Below are positions 24,318 to 33,514 of a stretch of 64,000 nt of DNA, piece after piece; the first letter of the stretch is position 1; each line of letters opens with the position of its first letter. Origin of the DNA: LMUY01 sp964244585 (lineage in GTDB: Bacteria > Pseudomonadota > Alphaproteobacteria > Acetobacterales > Acetobacteraceae); NCBI GenBank assembly GCA_964244585.1, contig CAXTJM010000001.1, positions 1-64,000 of the forward strand. The letters are read 5' to 3'. The notes beneath the pieces are model-generated. The model was not told where the DNA came from and did no database searches. It was given only the letters and a program-made list of their open reading frames with translations. Position numbers and translations under genes: made by a program.

Positions 24318-27300
24318 GCATAGTCCTCCAGCGGCTTCACGTCCCGACCGCGCAGGGCGGCGTACAGGAACGGCACGAACAGCAGCGTCGAACACGTTCC
24401 GACCGCGACGCCCCCCAACACCGCGCGGGCCAGGGCGGCGTTCTGCTCGCTGCCGTCGCCCAGGCCGAGCGCCATCGGGATAAGGCCGACGAACATCGCA
24501 CCGGCGGTCATCAGCACCGGGCGCAAGCGGGTTTCTCCCGCCTCGATCGCGGCTTCGACCGAGCTGCATCCGGTTTTCTCACGATGCTCCCGCGCGAACG
24601 TCACGAGCAGGATGGAGTTCGCCGATGCAACGCCCACGCTCATGATCGCGCCCATCAGCGACGGGATCGACAGCGTCGTCTGCGTGATGAACAGGCTGGC
24701 GCAGATGCCGCAGAACGCGAGCGGCAGCGCCAACACGATCACCAATGGATCGCCCCAACTCTGGAAATTGAGCACCATCAGCAGGTAGACCGCCACCAGC
24801 CCCACCGCCAGGCCCAAACCGATGCGCTCGAACGCCTGGTCCTTGGACAGGATCTGGCCCCGCACGGTGATCTTGTCGCCAGGCGGCAGTTGCTTCTGCA
24901 GGTCCTGCACGATCGGGGTGATGTCAGCCTCGATGCCGCCGAGCGGGCGGTCCTGCACGTTGGCCAGGACGTCATAGGTCGGCTGGGTGTTCTCGTGGCT
25001 CGCGACCAGCTCCAAGGGACGCCGCTTCAACGTGGCCACGTTCGACAGCAGGTTGGGGGCGCTGCTGCCGTTGTTGGCGACCAGCAACGGCGTGTTCTCG
25101 ACGTCCGAAAGTGAATCGGTCCGGTACTCCGGCGTCTGCACCGCAAGCTGGTACGGGATGCCGCTGGTAGGGTCGGTCCAGAAATTCGGCGACACCTGGT
25201 AGGAGGAAGACAGCGAGGTGTTGAGGTTCTGCGCCACCTGCTGCTCGGTGAGGCCAAGCTGGGCGGCGCGGATGCGGTCCACATCGACGAAGAACTCCGG
25301 CGCATCGACGATTTGTTGCAGGTGAACGTCCACCGCGCCCGTGACGCCCCGCAGGCGGCGGACGAGTTCCTGCGCCACCTGCAGGTTCTTCTGGCGGTCC
25401 TTGCCCGACACCTGGACGTCGATCGGCGATGGCAGACCGAAATTCAGCACCTGGGTGATGATGTCGGCCGGCTGGAAGTAGAAGATCGCGCTGGGAAAGC
25501 GTTGCCGCAGCACGACGCGCAAATTCCGCATGATGCCCGACGTGGATGGATGGTCTTCCTTCAGCGAGACCAGAATCTGGCCGTCGTTCAGCGCAACCGT
25601 GGAGCCGTCCGTGAACGCCAGGTTATAGTTGTTGGACGGCAGGCCGATATTGTCGAGGATGAGTGCCGTGGACGGCACCTGCTGGCGGATGGTGTCCTCG
25701 ACCTGCTGGAACAGCCGCTCCGTCTCCTCGATGCGCAAGCCGGACTGCGCGCGGACGTGCAGGGTCAGCGACCCGGCCTCGATCTGCGGGAAGTAGTCCT
25801 GGCCCACGAACACGAACAGCACGCCTCCGACTACCAGGGTGGCGGCAGCGATGCCGCCCGTGAGCCAGCGGCGGTGGACGGCGGCATGCAGCATCGCCGC
25901 GTAGCCGCCACGGAACCGGGAGAAACCGCGTTCGAAGCCGGCATGGATGCGACCGAAGATGTTCGGCTTGCGGTTCGCCCGTTCACCCCGTCGGTCGTAC
26001 TCGGTCTTGACCAGCACGTCGATCATCACGGGCACCAGCGTGCGCGACAACCCGTACGAGGCCAGCATGGCGAACACCACGGCCAAGGCCTGCGGCGTGA
26101 ACAGGTATTTCGCCGCGTCGGTCAGGAACAGCACGGACACGAAGGCGCAGCAGATCGACAGGGTGGAGATCAAGGCCGGCTTCGCGATCCCCGTGGCCCC
26201 CTCCACCACGGCCTCCCGGAACTCCACCCCGTCCTCCATGAGGCGATAGGTGTTCTCGATCGCGACGGTCGCATCGTCCACCAGGATGCCGACAGCGAGC
26301 GCCAGGCCGCCCAGCGTCATGATGTTCAGCGTGTTCCCCAGCACCGCCAGCACGACCAGCGAGGTGAGGATCGACAGCGGGATCGACACGAGGACGATCA
26401 AGGTGGACCGCCAGGATCCCAGGAACATCAGGATCATCAATCCGGTCAGCCCGGCGGCGATGGCGCCTTCGCGCAGCACGTCGTTGATCGCGCCGGACAC
26501 GAAGACCGACTGGTCGAACAAGGGGGTGATCACCAGGCCCTTGGGCGCGGCGGCCCGGATGCCGGGCAGCAGCGACTTCACCGTGTTCACGACCGACAGG
26601 GTGGACGCGTTGCCGTTCTTCAGCACCGTCAGCAGCGCGCCGCGCTGGCCGTTCGACCGGACGATGTTCTGTTGCACCTGGTTGCCGTCCCGGACGTAGG
26701 CCACGTCCTCCACCAGCACGGGCGCCCCGTTCACCACCTTGATCGGGATGCGGTTCAGCGCGTCGATCGAGGTCGGGGTGGCGTTCAGCTCCATCGTATA
26801 CTGCGTGTTGCCGATCTTCGCCTGACCGCTCGGTTCCGTCAGGTTCTGTACGGTGATGGCATTCACCACGTCGGCCGGCGCCAGCCCAAGGCCTTGCAGG
26901 GCGTGCAGGTCCAGGTCGACCATCACCTGGCGTTGCTTGCCGCCGAACGGCGCCGGCAACGTGGCGCCGGGCGTCGAGGTGATCGCCTGCCGCACCCGGT
27001 ACTGGCCGTAATCGAATAACTGCTGTTCGCTCAGCGTGTCCGATGACAGGGCGAGCTGGATGACGGGAACGGCCGACGCACTGTAGCGGACGACGATCGG
27101 CGGCTGGATGCCGGGCGGCAAGACGGCGCGTATCGAATTGGTGGACGCCACGATCTGCGAGATGGCCAGGTCGATGGACACGTCGGGCTGGAAATACACC
27201 TTCTCGATCGAGACGCCCTGCAGCGTCTGGCTTTCGATGTTGCGGATGCCGTTGACGTTGTTGGAAAGGCTAAACTCGGAATAGGTGGTGACGCGCTGCT

Positions 27301-27478
27301 CCATCTCGCGCGTGTCGAGGCCGGTATAGGTCCAGATGATGGATACCACGGGGATGTCGACGTTGGGCAGCACGTCCTTCGGCATGGTGATGATCGCGCC
27401 GATCCCGCCCAGCAGGATCAGCAGCGACATGACGTACACAGTGACGCGGAATTTGAGTGCGGCCTTCACCAAGCCCAT
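24314..27478 (-). CDS. RND efflux permease
   Basis: 1054-residue proton-driven exporter with the duplicated RND layout of one helix, a large periplasmic loop and six helices, repeated twice. TM4 carries the proton-relay pair in GILVDDATVAIENTY. The second half contains SIPSLMGAIMSVGVASANSI. N-terminal GAIITMPKDVLPNVDIPVVS and YSEFSLSNNVNGIRNIESQ resemble the hydrophobe/amphiphile-exporter branch typical of alphaproteobacteria rather than metal exporters. Substrate unknown. The leader contains a 20-bp palindrome; no TetR-type regulator gene is adjacent. Confidence 0.94.
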   Translation of the reverse strand: MGLVKAALKFRVTVYVMSLLILLGGIGAIITMPKDVLPNVDIPVVSIIWTYTGLDTREMEQRVTTYSEFSLSNNVNGIRNIESQTLQGVSIEKVYFQPDVSIDLAISQIVASTNSIRAVLPPGIQPPIVVRYSASAVPVIQLALSSDTLSEQQLFDYGQYRVRQAITSTPGATLPAPFGGKQRQVMVDLDLHALQGLGLAPADVVNAITVQNLTEPSGQAKIGNTQYTMELNATPTSIDALNRIPIKVVNGAPVLVEDVAYVRDGNQVQQNIVRSNGQRGALLTVLKNGNASTLSVVNTVKSLLPGIRAAAPKGLVITPLFDQSVFVSGAINDVLREGAIAAGLTGLMILMFLGSWRSTLIVLVSIPLSILTSLVVLAVLGNTLNIMTLGGLALAVGILVDDATVAIENTYRLMEDGVEFREAVVEGATGIAKPALISTLSICCAFVSVLFLTDAAKYLFTPQALAVVFAMLASYGLSRTLVPVMIDVLVKTEYDRRGERANRKPNIFGRIHAGFERGFSRFRGGYAAMLHAAVHRRWLTGGIAAATLVVGGVLFVFVGQDYFPQIEAGSLTLHVRAQSGLRIEETERLFQQVEDTIRQQVPSTALILDNIGLPSNNYNLAFTDGSTVALNDGQILVSLKEDHPSTSGIMRNLRVVLRQRFPSAIFYFQPADIITQVLNFGLPSPIDVQVSGKDRQKNLQVAQELVRRLRGVTGAVDVHLQQIVDAPEFFVDVDRIRAAQLGLTEQQVAQNLNTSLSSSYQVSPNFWTDPTSGIPYQLAVQTPEYRTDSLSDVENTPLLVANNGSSAPNLLSNVATLKRRPLELVASHENTQPTYDVLANVQDRPLGGIEADITPIVQDLQKQLPPGDKITVRGQILSKDQAFERIGLGLAVGLVAVYLLMVLNFQSWGDPLVIVLALPLAFCGICASLFITQTTLSIPSLMGAIMSVGVASANSILLVTFAREHREKTGCSSVEAAIEAGETRLRPVLMTAGAMFVGLIPMALGLGDGSEQNAALARAVLGGVAVGTCSTLLFVPFLYAALRGRDVKPLEDYA

Positions 27479-27496
27479 AGCTACTCCTTCGGCAGT

Positions 27497-27516
27497 GCAC
27501 CATCACAAGATGGTGC
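27497..27516. promoter_or_regulatory. Palindrome in the leader of the RND operon
   Basis: GCACCATC-ACAA-GATGGTGC is a perfect 8+8 inverted repeat 19 bases upstream of the permease ATG, immediately before the GAAGGAG ribosome-binding site. It could be a repressor operator or an mRNA hairpin limiting translation. Its size fits TetR- or MarR-type sites, but no such gene lies nearby. Confidence 0.5.
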
Positions 27517-27527
27517 GGAACGGGCCG

Positions 27528-27632
27528 TTACGAGGGGCGTTCACTCATGATTGTGCCGCCGTCCCGGCACGCGGGTCCATGCCGGCGCGCCTGAGCCTGC
27601 TCCATCACCGTCTCCATGAAGCCATGACGCAC
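27528..27632 (-). CDS. Possible 34-residue ORF or coding remnant
   Basis: A short frame with high G/C at third positions reads VRHGFMETVMEQAQARRHG and ends MSERPS, and stays open upstream through GDPLRDLA. It has no convincing start or ribosome-binding site. It could be the decayed end of a lost gene or chance. It lies in the 212-base gap between the glycosyltransferase gene and the RND leader. Confidence 0.2.
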   Translation of the reverse strand: MRHGFMETVMEQAQARRHGPACRDGGTIMSERPS

Positions 27633-27690
27633 TGCCAGGTCGCGCAGCGGATCGCCTTGATTGGTTTTTACCAGACTGTCGGGACTGCCG

Positions 27691-28521
27691 TCAGCGTGCC
27701 AGGAACCCCGACATGCGCCCGAGAAACGTATTCAGGTAGTACCTGACCAGCATGAAGCGCAGACAGACCGCATTCAGCACCACGCCGCCCACCGGCCGGA
27801 CCATGAAGTCCAACACGATCGGCAGACGGGCACCCTGCTGCCTCAGCACCCGGCCCAGGCCCATGCCGTAATCGAACGCCCGCGCGGTGGCTTCGCGCGT
27901 GAACTTCTTCTCCGGGTGCCTGATGTTCAGGTCCATGTCGTAGAAGGCCTCTCCGCCTGCCTTGATCGACCGGATGGCTAGATCGGTTTCCTCTGCGGAT
28001 CCGAACCTGGCGCCCACACCCAGCGTCTCGTCGAACCCGGCTATCGTCTTGACCATCTCGTGCCGGATGAAGAAGTTGAACGCGATCACGCTGTTCCAGA
28101 CGTTGTCCAGGGTGATCGCACTGCTGAACCGTTCAGACCGCGAGGAGCTGATGCCGCCCTCGGGCGAGACGGCCGGGCCGGCGAGCAGCGTCAATGTGCC
28201 GTCCGCGGCAAAGCGCTCGGCGACGTAATCCAGGACGCCGGGCGGGTAGATGCAATCATCGTCCGGAAAGCCCAGTATGTCTCCACCCGCCCGGGCTATC
28301 CCGACATTGCGCGCCAGCGACAAGCCTCGCTGCTGGAGGCGAACATGGGTGATGTCCAGCACTGGCACGAAGCTCTGCACGATAGTGTGCAGCCTATCAT
28401 CCTCGTTCTGGTCCACGATGATGATCTCGGCATCGGGTCTATTTTGGGCTCGTATCGATTCAAGCAATATCCTGACGTCGTCGACCCGCCGGTAGGTAGC
28501 AACGATCAGCGAGAACTTCAT
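27691..28521 (-). CDS. Family 2 glycosyltransferase
   Basis: 276-residue GT-A enzyme. The N-terminal nucleotide-binding strand FSLIVATYRRVDDVRILLES, the DXD-type motif GFPDDDCIYPPGV (about residues 94-106) and the acceptor region with SAEETDLAIRSI are typical of family GT2. C-terminal hydrophobic stretches (LDFMVRPVGGVVLNAVCLRF) suggest membrane association. It lies alone between the RND operon and the potassium channel gene. The sugar and acceptor are unknown; cell-envelope glycan synthesis is the likely setting. Confidence 0.9.
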   Translation of the reverse strand: MKFSLIVATYRRVDDVRILLESIRAQNRPDAEIIIVDQNEDDRLHTIVQSFVPVLDITHVRLQQRGLSLARNVGIARAGGDILGFPDDDCIYPPGVLDYVAERFAADGTLTLLAGPAVSPEGGISSSRSERFSSAITLDNVWNSVIAFNFFIRHEMVKTIAGFDETLGVGARFGSAEETDLAIRSIKAGGEAFYDMDLNIRHPEKKFTREATARAFDYGMGLGRVLRQQGARLPIVLDFMVRPVGGVVLNAVCLRFMLVRYYLNTFLGRMSGFLAR

Positions 28522-28601
28522 AGACCACTCCCAGATCCATCGTCATGCCCCTGCCACAAGCGATCCATCGAGACAACAATGACGGGATGGCCGCCGCTTG
28601 C

Positions 28602-29810
28602 CTAGCGATCGTCCCGCAACCGTTGCTTCAATTGCCGCCAGAGGCGTTCTTCTCCCGCCCCGGCCTGTCCCGCCGGCCGGGTCGTCCGATCCGCCAGCTC
28701 GTCGATCAGCCGCCGCGCGATCAGGCCGCGGTGGCCGCCTTCCCAATGGTCGACGGCGCCGTCGCCGGGCAACCAGTCCGGCACTTTCAGCAGCAGGTAC
28801 CGCGCCAGGCCGTCCATCAGCGGTTCGTACGTGGCGCGCAACGCTGCCAAGGTCGTCTCCACCTCCGCGCCTTCATCCCAGCCCAGGTCGACTTCGGCGA
28901 AGGAGGCCACCAGCCGGAGGTATTCGGCATGCGGCAGGCGGTCCCCGCCGTCATACCGCGAGGGCGCGATGTCGAAGGACTGGGCCATCTCCACCAGGAC
29001 TTGCCGGGCCATGGTGAACGTCATGCGCGCCTGCAGCGGCGGCAGCGCCGGCACGCCGACCAGCACCAAGGCACACGCATCCATGATGCATGCCAGCGCC
29101 GTCAGCCAGGATTGATTATGGTGCTGCGAGCGGTAATAGGCCAGCATCGGATAGGAGAGGTGGCTCTCCAGCAATTCGGAGCCCCAGATCTCCCATTCGC
29201 GCAGTAGGACGTTCAACTGGTCCAGGCCGCCGCCTTCGCCGTGGCGCGACAACATGGTCGCGGCTGTCGGGGGCGAGCCGGCGCGTCCGTCCAACTGGAT
29301 CACATGCGCCTCGCGACGTGAGAAGAACTGATACAGCACCGGAAGATAGCCGATGACGACTGCGATGAAGCCGATCCCGGTGCCGGCCTCGAACACCGAC
29401 AGCACCCGTGCTAGCGAGCTATGCGGGACGATGTCGCCGTAGCCGAGCGTGAAGAAGGTCACGCCGCTCATGTAGATCTGCTCGGACCAGGGCGAACCGG
29501 CTGCCGCCGCGCTTGGCGCCGGCTGCAAGGCCCATTCCATCGTCCCGAACGCGACGATCAGCAATCCGGCCCATGTCGCAAACAGCAACAGCATGGAAAG
29601 CGGGCCGTACAGGCCGAGCATGTGCTCCCGACGCGGCAGGGAACGGACGCGCACGCAAAACGCCACCCAGATCCCCCAGGTGGCGCGGAAATACACCCGC
29701 ATGAAACGCACTTCCCGCCGCACCCGGCGCGGCAGCAGCATGACCTCGAAGGCATCCTGCATGATGACCAGCATCACGACGAATGCCGCGCAGCCTAAAA
29801 CAGCGTTCAT
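28602..29810 (-). CDS. Two-TM potassium channel family protein
   Basis: 402 residues from the ATG at 29810. Hydrophobic helices occur at about residues 5-22 and 72-92. A pore loop then carries the selectivity filter TFFTLGYGDIVPHSS, and a further helix follows (GIGFIAVVIGYLPVLYQFF). The remaining 220 or so residues are cytosolic and helical, with no RCK/TrkA-N nucleotide-binding signature that I can see, so gating differs from Kch/MthK types. The TxGYGD filter strongly indicates K+ selectivity. Confidence 0.87.
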   Translation of the reverse strand: MNAVLGCAAFVVMLVIMQDAFEVMLLPRRVRREVRFMRVYFRATWGIWVAFCVRVRSLPRREHMLGLYGPLSMLLLFATWAGLLIVAFGTMEWALQPAPSAAAAGSPWSEQIYMSGVTFFTLGYGDIVPHSSLARVLSVFEAGTGIGFIAVVIGYLPVLYQFFSRREAHVIQLDGRAGSPPTAATMLSRHGEGGGLDQLNVLLREWEIWGSELLESHLSYPMLAYYRSQHHNQSWLTALACIMDACALVLVGVPALPPLQARMTFTMARQVLVEMAQSFDIAPSRYDGGDRLPHAEYLRLVASFAEVDLGWDEGAEVETTLAALRATYEPLMDGLARYLLLKVPDWLPGDGAVDHWEGGHRGLIARRLIDELADRTTRPAGQAGAGEERLWRQLKQRLRDDR

Positions 29811-29888
29811 GCCACCTGAACGCACGAAAGCCGCATCAGCACGCCCGCCTGGCAAAATGATCGCGCCATGGCAGGAGCCGGGCCGCCG

Positions 29889-30545
29889 TTACGCCGCCGC
29901 CTCGGCCACGACCTGCGCCGCCATGGCCTGCGTCACGCGCCGGCCGGCGGCGAACGCGGCGGCGTCCAACCGCTCCGCCGCCGCCCGCAGGGCCGCCGGG
30001 TTCCGCGGCAGGCGGATCAGCAGCCAATCCTGCACGGCCTGCGGCACGGTGAGCTGGCGGGATGCGAGCAGGCTGGCAAACAGGGTGCGCAACGTCCCGT
30101 CCGCGGCAAGGCCGATCTCGACCGCGATGGCCGCTCGCAGCCGGCTTGCCAGGTCGGCCAGTTGCGTGGGCCAGCGCGCCGGCGGCAGCCGCGCGGCCAG
30201 GAGAACCGGCAGCCCTGCCTCGGACGCCGCGTTCAGCAGGTGCAGCAGCGGCTCTTCCGGCGCAACATCCGCCCGGTCGACCGCGATCCCGCCCGATGGC
30301 GGCAGCCGCACCAGCCCGGTCAGGGCATCGCCGGTCAGCAGGGCGGCACCGGATCGCGCGGCCCAGACGTGCAGCAGATGCGTCTTGCCGCACCCGGCCT
30401 CTCCCCACAGCGCCAGCCTGCCACCCGGCCAGCTTGCGTCCAACCAAGCCAGGGCCGCCGCATTGCCGGGTCCGGGAAGGAAATCCGCCGGGTTGTACCC
30501 CGCCTGGTGGCAGAAGGGCAGCGCCAGCTGTCGCACCGCCGGCAT
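29889..30545 (-). CDS. DnaA-related regulatory protein HdaA
   Basis: 218-residue AAA+ protein related to the DnaA ATPase domain. The N-terminal QLALPF matches the clamp-binding hexapeptide of Hda, which with the DNA-loaded beta clamp stimulates ATP hydrolysis by DnaA. Walker A is WGEAGCGKTHLLHVWAA. The Walker B position reads IAVDRAD, where Hda proteins usually have two consecutive acidic residues, so its own ATPase may be weak. The start shares one base with the stop of the perM-like gene (TGATG), the conserved alphaproteobacterial linkage. Confidence 0.82.
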   Translation of the reverse strand: MPAVRQLALPFCHQAGYNPADFLPGPGNAAALAWLDASWPGGRLALWGEAGCGKTHLLHVWAARSGAALLTGDALTGLVRLPPSGGIAVDRADVAPEEPLLHLLNAASEAGLPVLLAARLPPARWPTQLADLASRLRAAIAVEIGLAADGTLRTLFASLLASRQLTVPQAVQDWLLIRLPRNPAALRAAAERLDAAAFAAGRRVTQAMAAQVVAEAAA

Positions 30546-31699
30546 CACGCCGGGTCGGCGGGAGGGTCCGAGTACAGCGGGCTGCTGAGGTAGCGCCGCA
30601 GCCAGAACCGGGCCAGCACGCCGATCATCGCCGCCACGGGAACCGCCAGCAGGACGCCCAGGAACCCGAACACGGCGCCCCCGGCAAAGAGGGCGAAGAT
30701 CACCCAGACGGCATGCAGTTCGACCCGGTCGCCCAGGAACCGCGGGTAGATCACATAGCCCTCCAGCAACTGTCCGGTGACGAAGACCACGCCGACTTCG
30801 ACCACGCCTGCCCAGGTGGGGAATTGCGCCAGTGCCAGCCCGATCGAGGTGACGCCGCCGGTGATCGAGCCGACATAGGGGATGAACGAAAGCAGGCCGG
30901 CTGTCAGCCCGACGATCAGGCCCAGGTCCAGCCCGACCAGTTGCAGCGCCAACGCGTAGTAGACTGCGAGCAGGACGCAGCAGAGCGCCTGCCCGCGCAG
31001 CCAGGCCGACAGAATGCGGTCCATCTCCACCGCCTGCTGCCGCAGCACGCCGGCATAGCGCCGGGGCAGCCATCCATCGACGCGCAGCACCACCGCTGGC
31101 CAGTCCCGCAGCAGGTAGAAGGCCACGACGGGCGTCACGACCAGGAGCGACAGCACGTTGAACAGTGCGAAGCCGCCGCCGACGATCCGCGTCAACGCGC
31201 CGGCAACGAAGCCCAGCATCGCGCCCGCCTGGCCGCTGACGAGGTCGCGCAGCTTGCCGTCCACGTATTCCTCGCCCAGCCGTTCCTGGAGATGGACGAT
31301 CACCTGGCCGGCCCAGACCCGCAGGTCGTCCACATAGGCCGGCACGCGGGAGATCAGGATGCCGAGCTGGGCCAGGATCAGCGGGTAAAGCAACAGGGCG
31401 AACAGCAACCCGAGCGCCACCAGCCCGGCGACCAGGATCGTGGCTGCCAGGCCGCGCCCCATCCCCGCCCGAACCAGCCTGGCGGCGAGCGGGTCGAGGA
31501 AATAGGCGATCCCCGCGGCGGCGACGAACGGCAGCAGGATGGAGGCAAACAGTTGCACGGCGGCCAGCGCGGCAAGTGCCAGGCCGCACAGCAATGCCAT
31601 GCGTTGCGCCCGGGTCGCGTGGCGCGGCTCCGGTGGTGCCGGGGGCGGCAAAGGCAGGTCGGGCAGGCGCGGCGGGACCCGTATCGAGGCCTGGCTCAT
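30545..31699 (-). CDS. AI-2E (PerM) family transporter
   Basis: 384-residue integral membrane protein with about eight helices. These include an N-terminal pair (MALLCGLALAALAAVQLFAS and ILLPFVAAAGIAYFL), then GVFALFNVLSLLVV-type segments and the signature FIPYVGSITGGVTSIGLALA. Members export or leak small solutes, with AI-2 export (TqsA) and Na+/H+ exchange reported. It is divergent from purM, with 119 bases between them, and co-transcribed with hdaA. Confidence 0.9.
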   Translation of the reverse strand: MSQASIRVPPRLPDLPLPPPAPPEPRHATRAQRMALLCGLALAALAAVQLFASILLPFVAAAGIAYFLDPLAARLVRAGMGRGLAATILVAGLVALGLLFALLLYPLILAQLGILISRVPAYVDDLRVWAGQVIVHLQERLGEEYVDGKLRDLVSGQAGAMLGFVAGALTRIVGGGFALFNVLSLLVVTPVVAFYLLRDWPAVVLRVDGWLPRRYAGVLRQQAVEMDRILSAWLRGQALCCVLLAVYYALALQLVGLDLGLIVGLTAGLLSFIPYVGSITGGVTSIGLALAQFPTWAGVVEVGVVFVTGQLLEGYVIYPRFLGDRVELHAVWVIFALFAGGAVFGFLGVLLAVPVAAMIGVLARFWLRRYLSSPLYSDPPADPA

Positions 31700-31818
31700 C
31701 GCCGCGCCGGCCGAATTGCGCCGCCCCGTGCACTGTGGTTCTTTCGCGCTGCCATCATGGCGCCGATCATAGCCGATCCCGTCGGACGGCTACAGCATTC
31801 CACGAGGTTTCCCAGCCG

Positions 31819-32841
31819 ATGACGACCTATCGCGATGCCGGGGTGGACATCGCGGCCGGCGACGCGCTGGTCGAGCGGATCAAGCCGGTCGCCGCTGCCA
31901 CGTCCCGCGCCGGAGTCATGGGCGGCCTGGGCGGGTTCGGCGCGCTGCTCGACCTCAAGGCCGCCGGGTTCCTTGATCCCGTGCTGGTCTCCACCACGGA
32001 CGGCGTCGGAACCAAGCTCAAGATCGCGATCGACACCGGGCAGCACGATACGGTCGGCATCGACCTGGTGGCGATGTGCGTGAACGATCTGGTGGTCCAG
32101 GGCGCCGAACCGCTGATCTTCCTGGATTACTTCGCGACCGGCATGCTCGACGTGGACCAGGCCGGCCGCGTGGTGGCCGGGATCGGGCGCGGTTGTGAAC
32201 TCGCCGGCTGCGCCCTGGTCGGCGGCGAGACGGCGGAGATGCCCGGCCTCTACCGCAATGGCGATTACGACCTGGCAGGCTTCGCCGTCGGCGCAGTGGA
32301 ACGGGCCGGCCTGCTTCCCAGCGGGGTGGCCCCCGGCCAGGCCGTGCTGGGGCTTGCCGCGTCTGGCGTACACTCCAACGGGTTCTCTCTGGTGCGGCGC
32401 ATCGTGGGGGACGGCAACGCCCCCTGGGGTGATCCCGCGCCGTTCGCCGCCGGGCGCAGCCTGGCGCAGGCGCTGCTGGAGCCCACGCGGATCTACGTCA
32501 GATCGGTGCTCGCCTTGCACCGGGCCGGGCTGCTGCGCGGCGCGGCGCACATCACGGGCGGGGGATTGCCCGGCAACCTGCCCCGCGCGCTGCCTCACGG
32601 CATGCGGGCGGTGATCGACGCGGGATCCTGGACACGCCCGGCCGTGATGGATTGGCTGGCCGCGCGCGGCAACGTGGCTGCCGACGAGATGCTACGGGTG
32701 TTCAACTGCGGCATCGGCATGGCCCTCATCGTGGAGGATCCGATCGCCGCCACGGCCTTGTTGGAACAACACGGCGAGACGGTGTTCACCATCGGCCTGG
32801 TCGAGGCCTGGCCGGGTCCCGCCGGCGTCCTGATCCGGTGA
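31819..32841 (+). CDS. purM: Phosphoribosylformylglycinamidine cyclo-ligase
   Basis: 340-residue AIR synthetase catalysing step five of de novo purine synthesis. Family landmarks include YRDAGVDIAAGDALVERIKP at the N-terminus, STTDGVGTKLKIA, VMCVND-type MCVNDLVVQGAEPLIFLDYF, GGETAEMPGLY and HITGGGLPGNLPR. The ATG at 31819 is the first in this frame to give the standard N-terminus. The stop overlaps the purN start by 4 bases (GTGA), so the two enzymes are translationally coupled. Confidence 0.98.
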   Translation: MTTYRDAGVDIAAGDALVERIKPVAAATSRAGVMGGLGGFGALLDLKAAGFLDPVLVSTTDGVGTKLKIAIDTGQHDTVGIDLVAMCVNDLVVQGAEPLIFLDYFATGMLDVDQAGRVVAGIGRGCELAGCALVGGETAEMPGLYRNGDYDLAGFAVGAVERAGLLPSGVAPGQAVLGLAASGVHSNGFSLVRRIVGDGNAPWGDPAPFAAGRSLAQALLEPTRIYVRSVLALHRAGLLRGAAHITGGGLPGNLPRALPHGMRAVIDAGSWTRPAVMDWLAARGNVAADEMLRVFNCGIGMALIVEDPIAATALLEQHGETVFTIGLVEAWPGPAGVLIR

Positions 32842-33482
32842 CCCGCACCCGCGTGGCCGTGCTGGCCAGCGGGCGCGGCAGCAACATGGCCGCCCTGCTG
32901 GACGCGGCGGCCGATCCGGACTTTCCGGCTGCAATCCACCTCGTCCTGTCCAACCAGCCGGGCGCGCCGGCGCTCGACCTAGCCGGCAACCGTGGCGTGG
33001 CCGCGCTCGCGATCGGTCATCGCGATTTCGGCCACGATCGCGAGGCGCATGAGCGCGCGATTGACGCGGTGCTGGCCGAGCATGGCATCGAGATCGTTTG
33101 CCTGGCCGGTTACATGCGGCTGCTCACACCGTGGCTGGTGGAGCGATGGGCCGGGCGCATGCTGAACATCCATCCCTCGCTGCTTCCTGCCCTGCCCGGC
33201 CTGCACACGCATGAGCGGGCGCTGGCGGCCGGCTGCCGCCTGCATGGCTGCACCGTGCACCTCGTCACGGCAGCGATGGACCAGGGACCCATCTTGGCGC
33301 AGGCCGCCGTTCCGGTGCTGCCGGGCGATACGGCGGACACCCTGTCCGCGCGCGTGCTGCTGCAGGAGCACCGCCTGTATCCTGCGGCGTTGGCCGCGCT
33401 GGTCACCGGCCGGGCAGTTGGACTGCCCGATGCAGCCGCGACGCTGCTCAACCCCTTGCCAGTGCCGCCGCGCCGGCCTTAG
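32838..33482 (+). CDS. purN: Phosphoribosylglycinamide formyltransferase
   Basis: 214-residue enzyme transferring a formyl group from 10-formyl-THF to GAR in purine synthesis. The N-terminal ribonucleotide loop is LASGRGSNMAALLDA. The catalytic Asn-His and folate site read RMLNIHPSLLPALPGLHTHE, followed by VHLVTAAMDQGPILAQA with the catalytic Asp. Translation starts at GTG 32838, overlapping purM. Confidence 0.97.
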   Translation: MTRTRVAVLASGRGSNMAALLDAAADPDFPAAIHLVLSNQPGAPALDLAGNRGVAALAIGHRDFGHDREAHERAIDAVLAEHGIEIVCLAGYMRLLTPWLVERWAGRMLNIHPSLLPALPGLHTHERALAAGCRLHGCTVHLVTAAMDQGPILAQAAVPVLPGDTADTLSARVLLQEHRLYPAALAALVTGRAVGLPDAAATLLNPLPVPPRRP

Positions 33483-33514
33483 AACCGGAGGATATCCGTG
33501 TTCGAAGGCCCCCA

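Noticed and set aside
25313..27019. 568-codon plus-strand open frame
   Set aside because: Antisense to the RND permease, with a composition of Gln, His, Asp and Arg and no domain.
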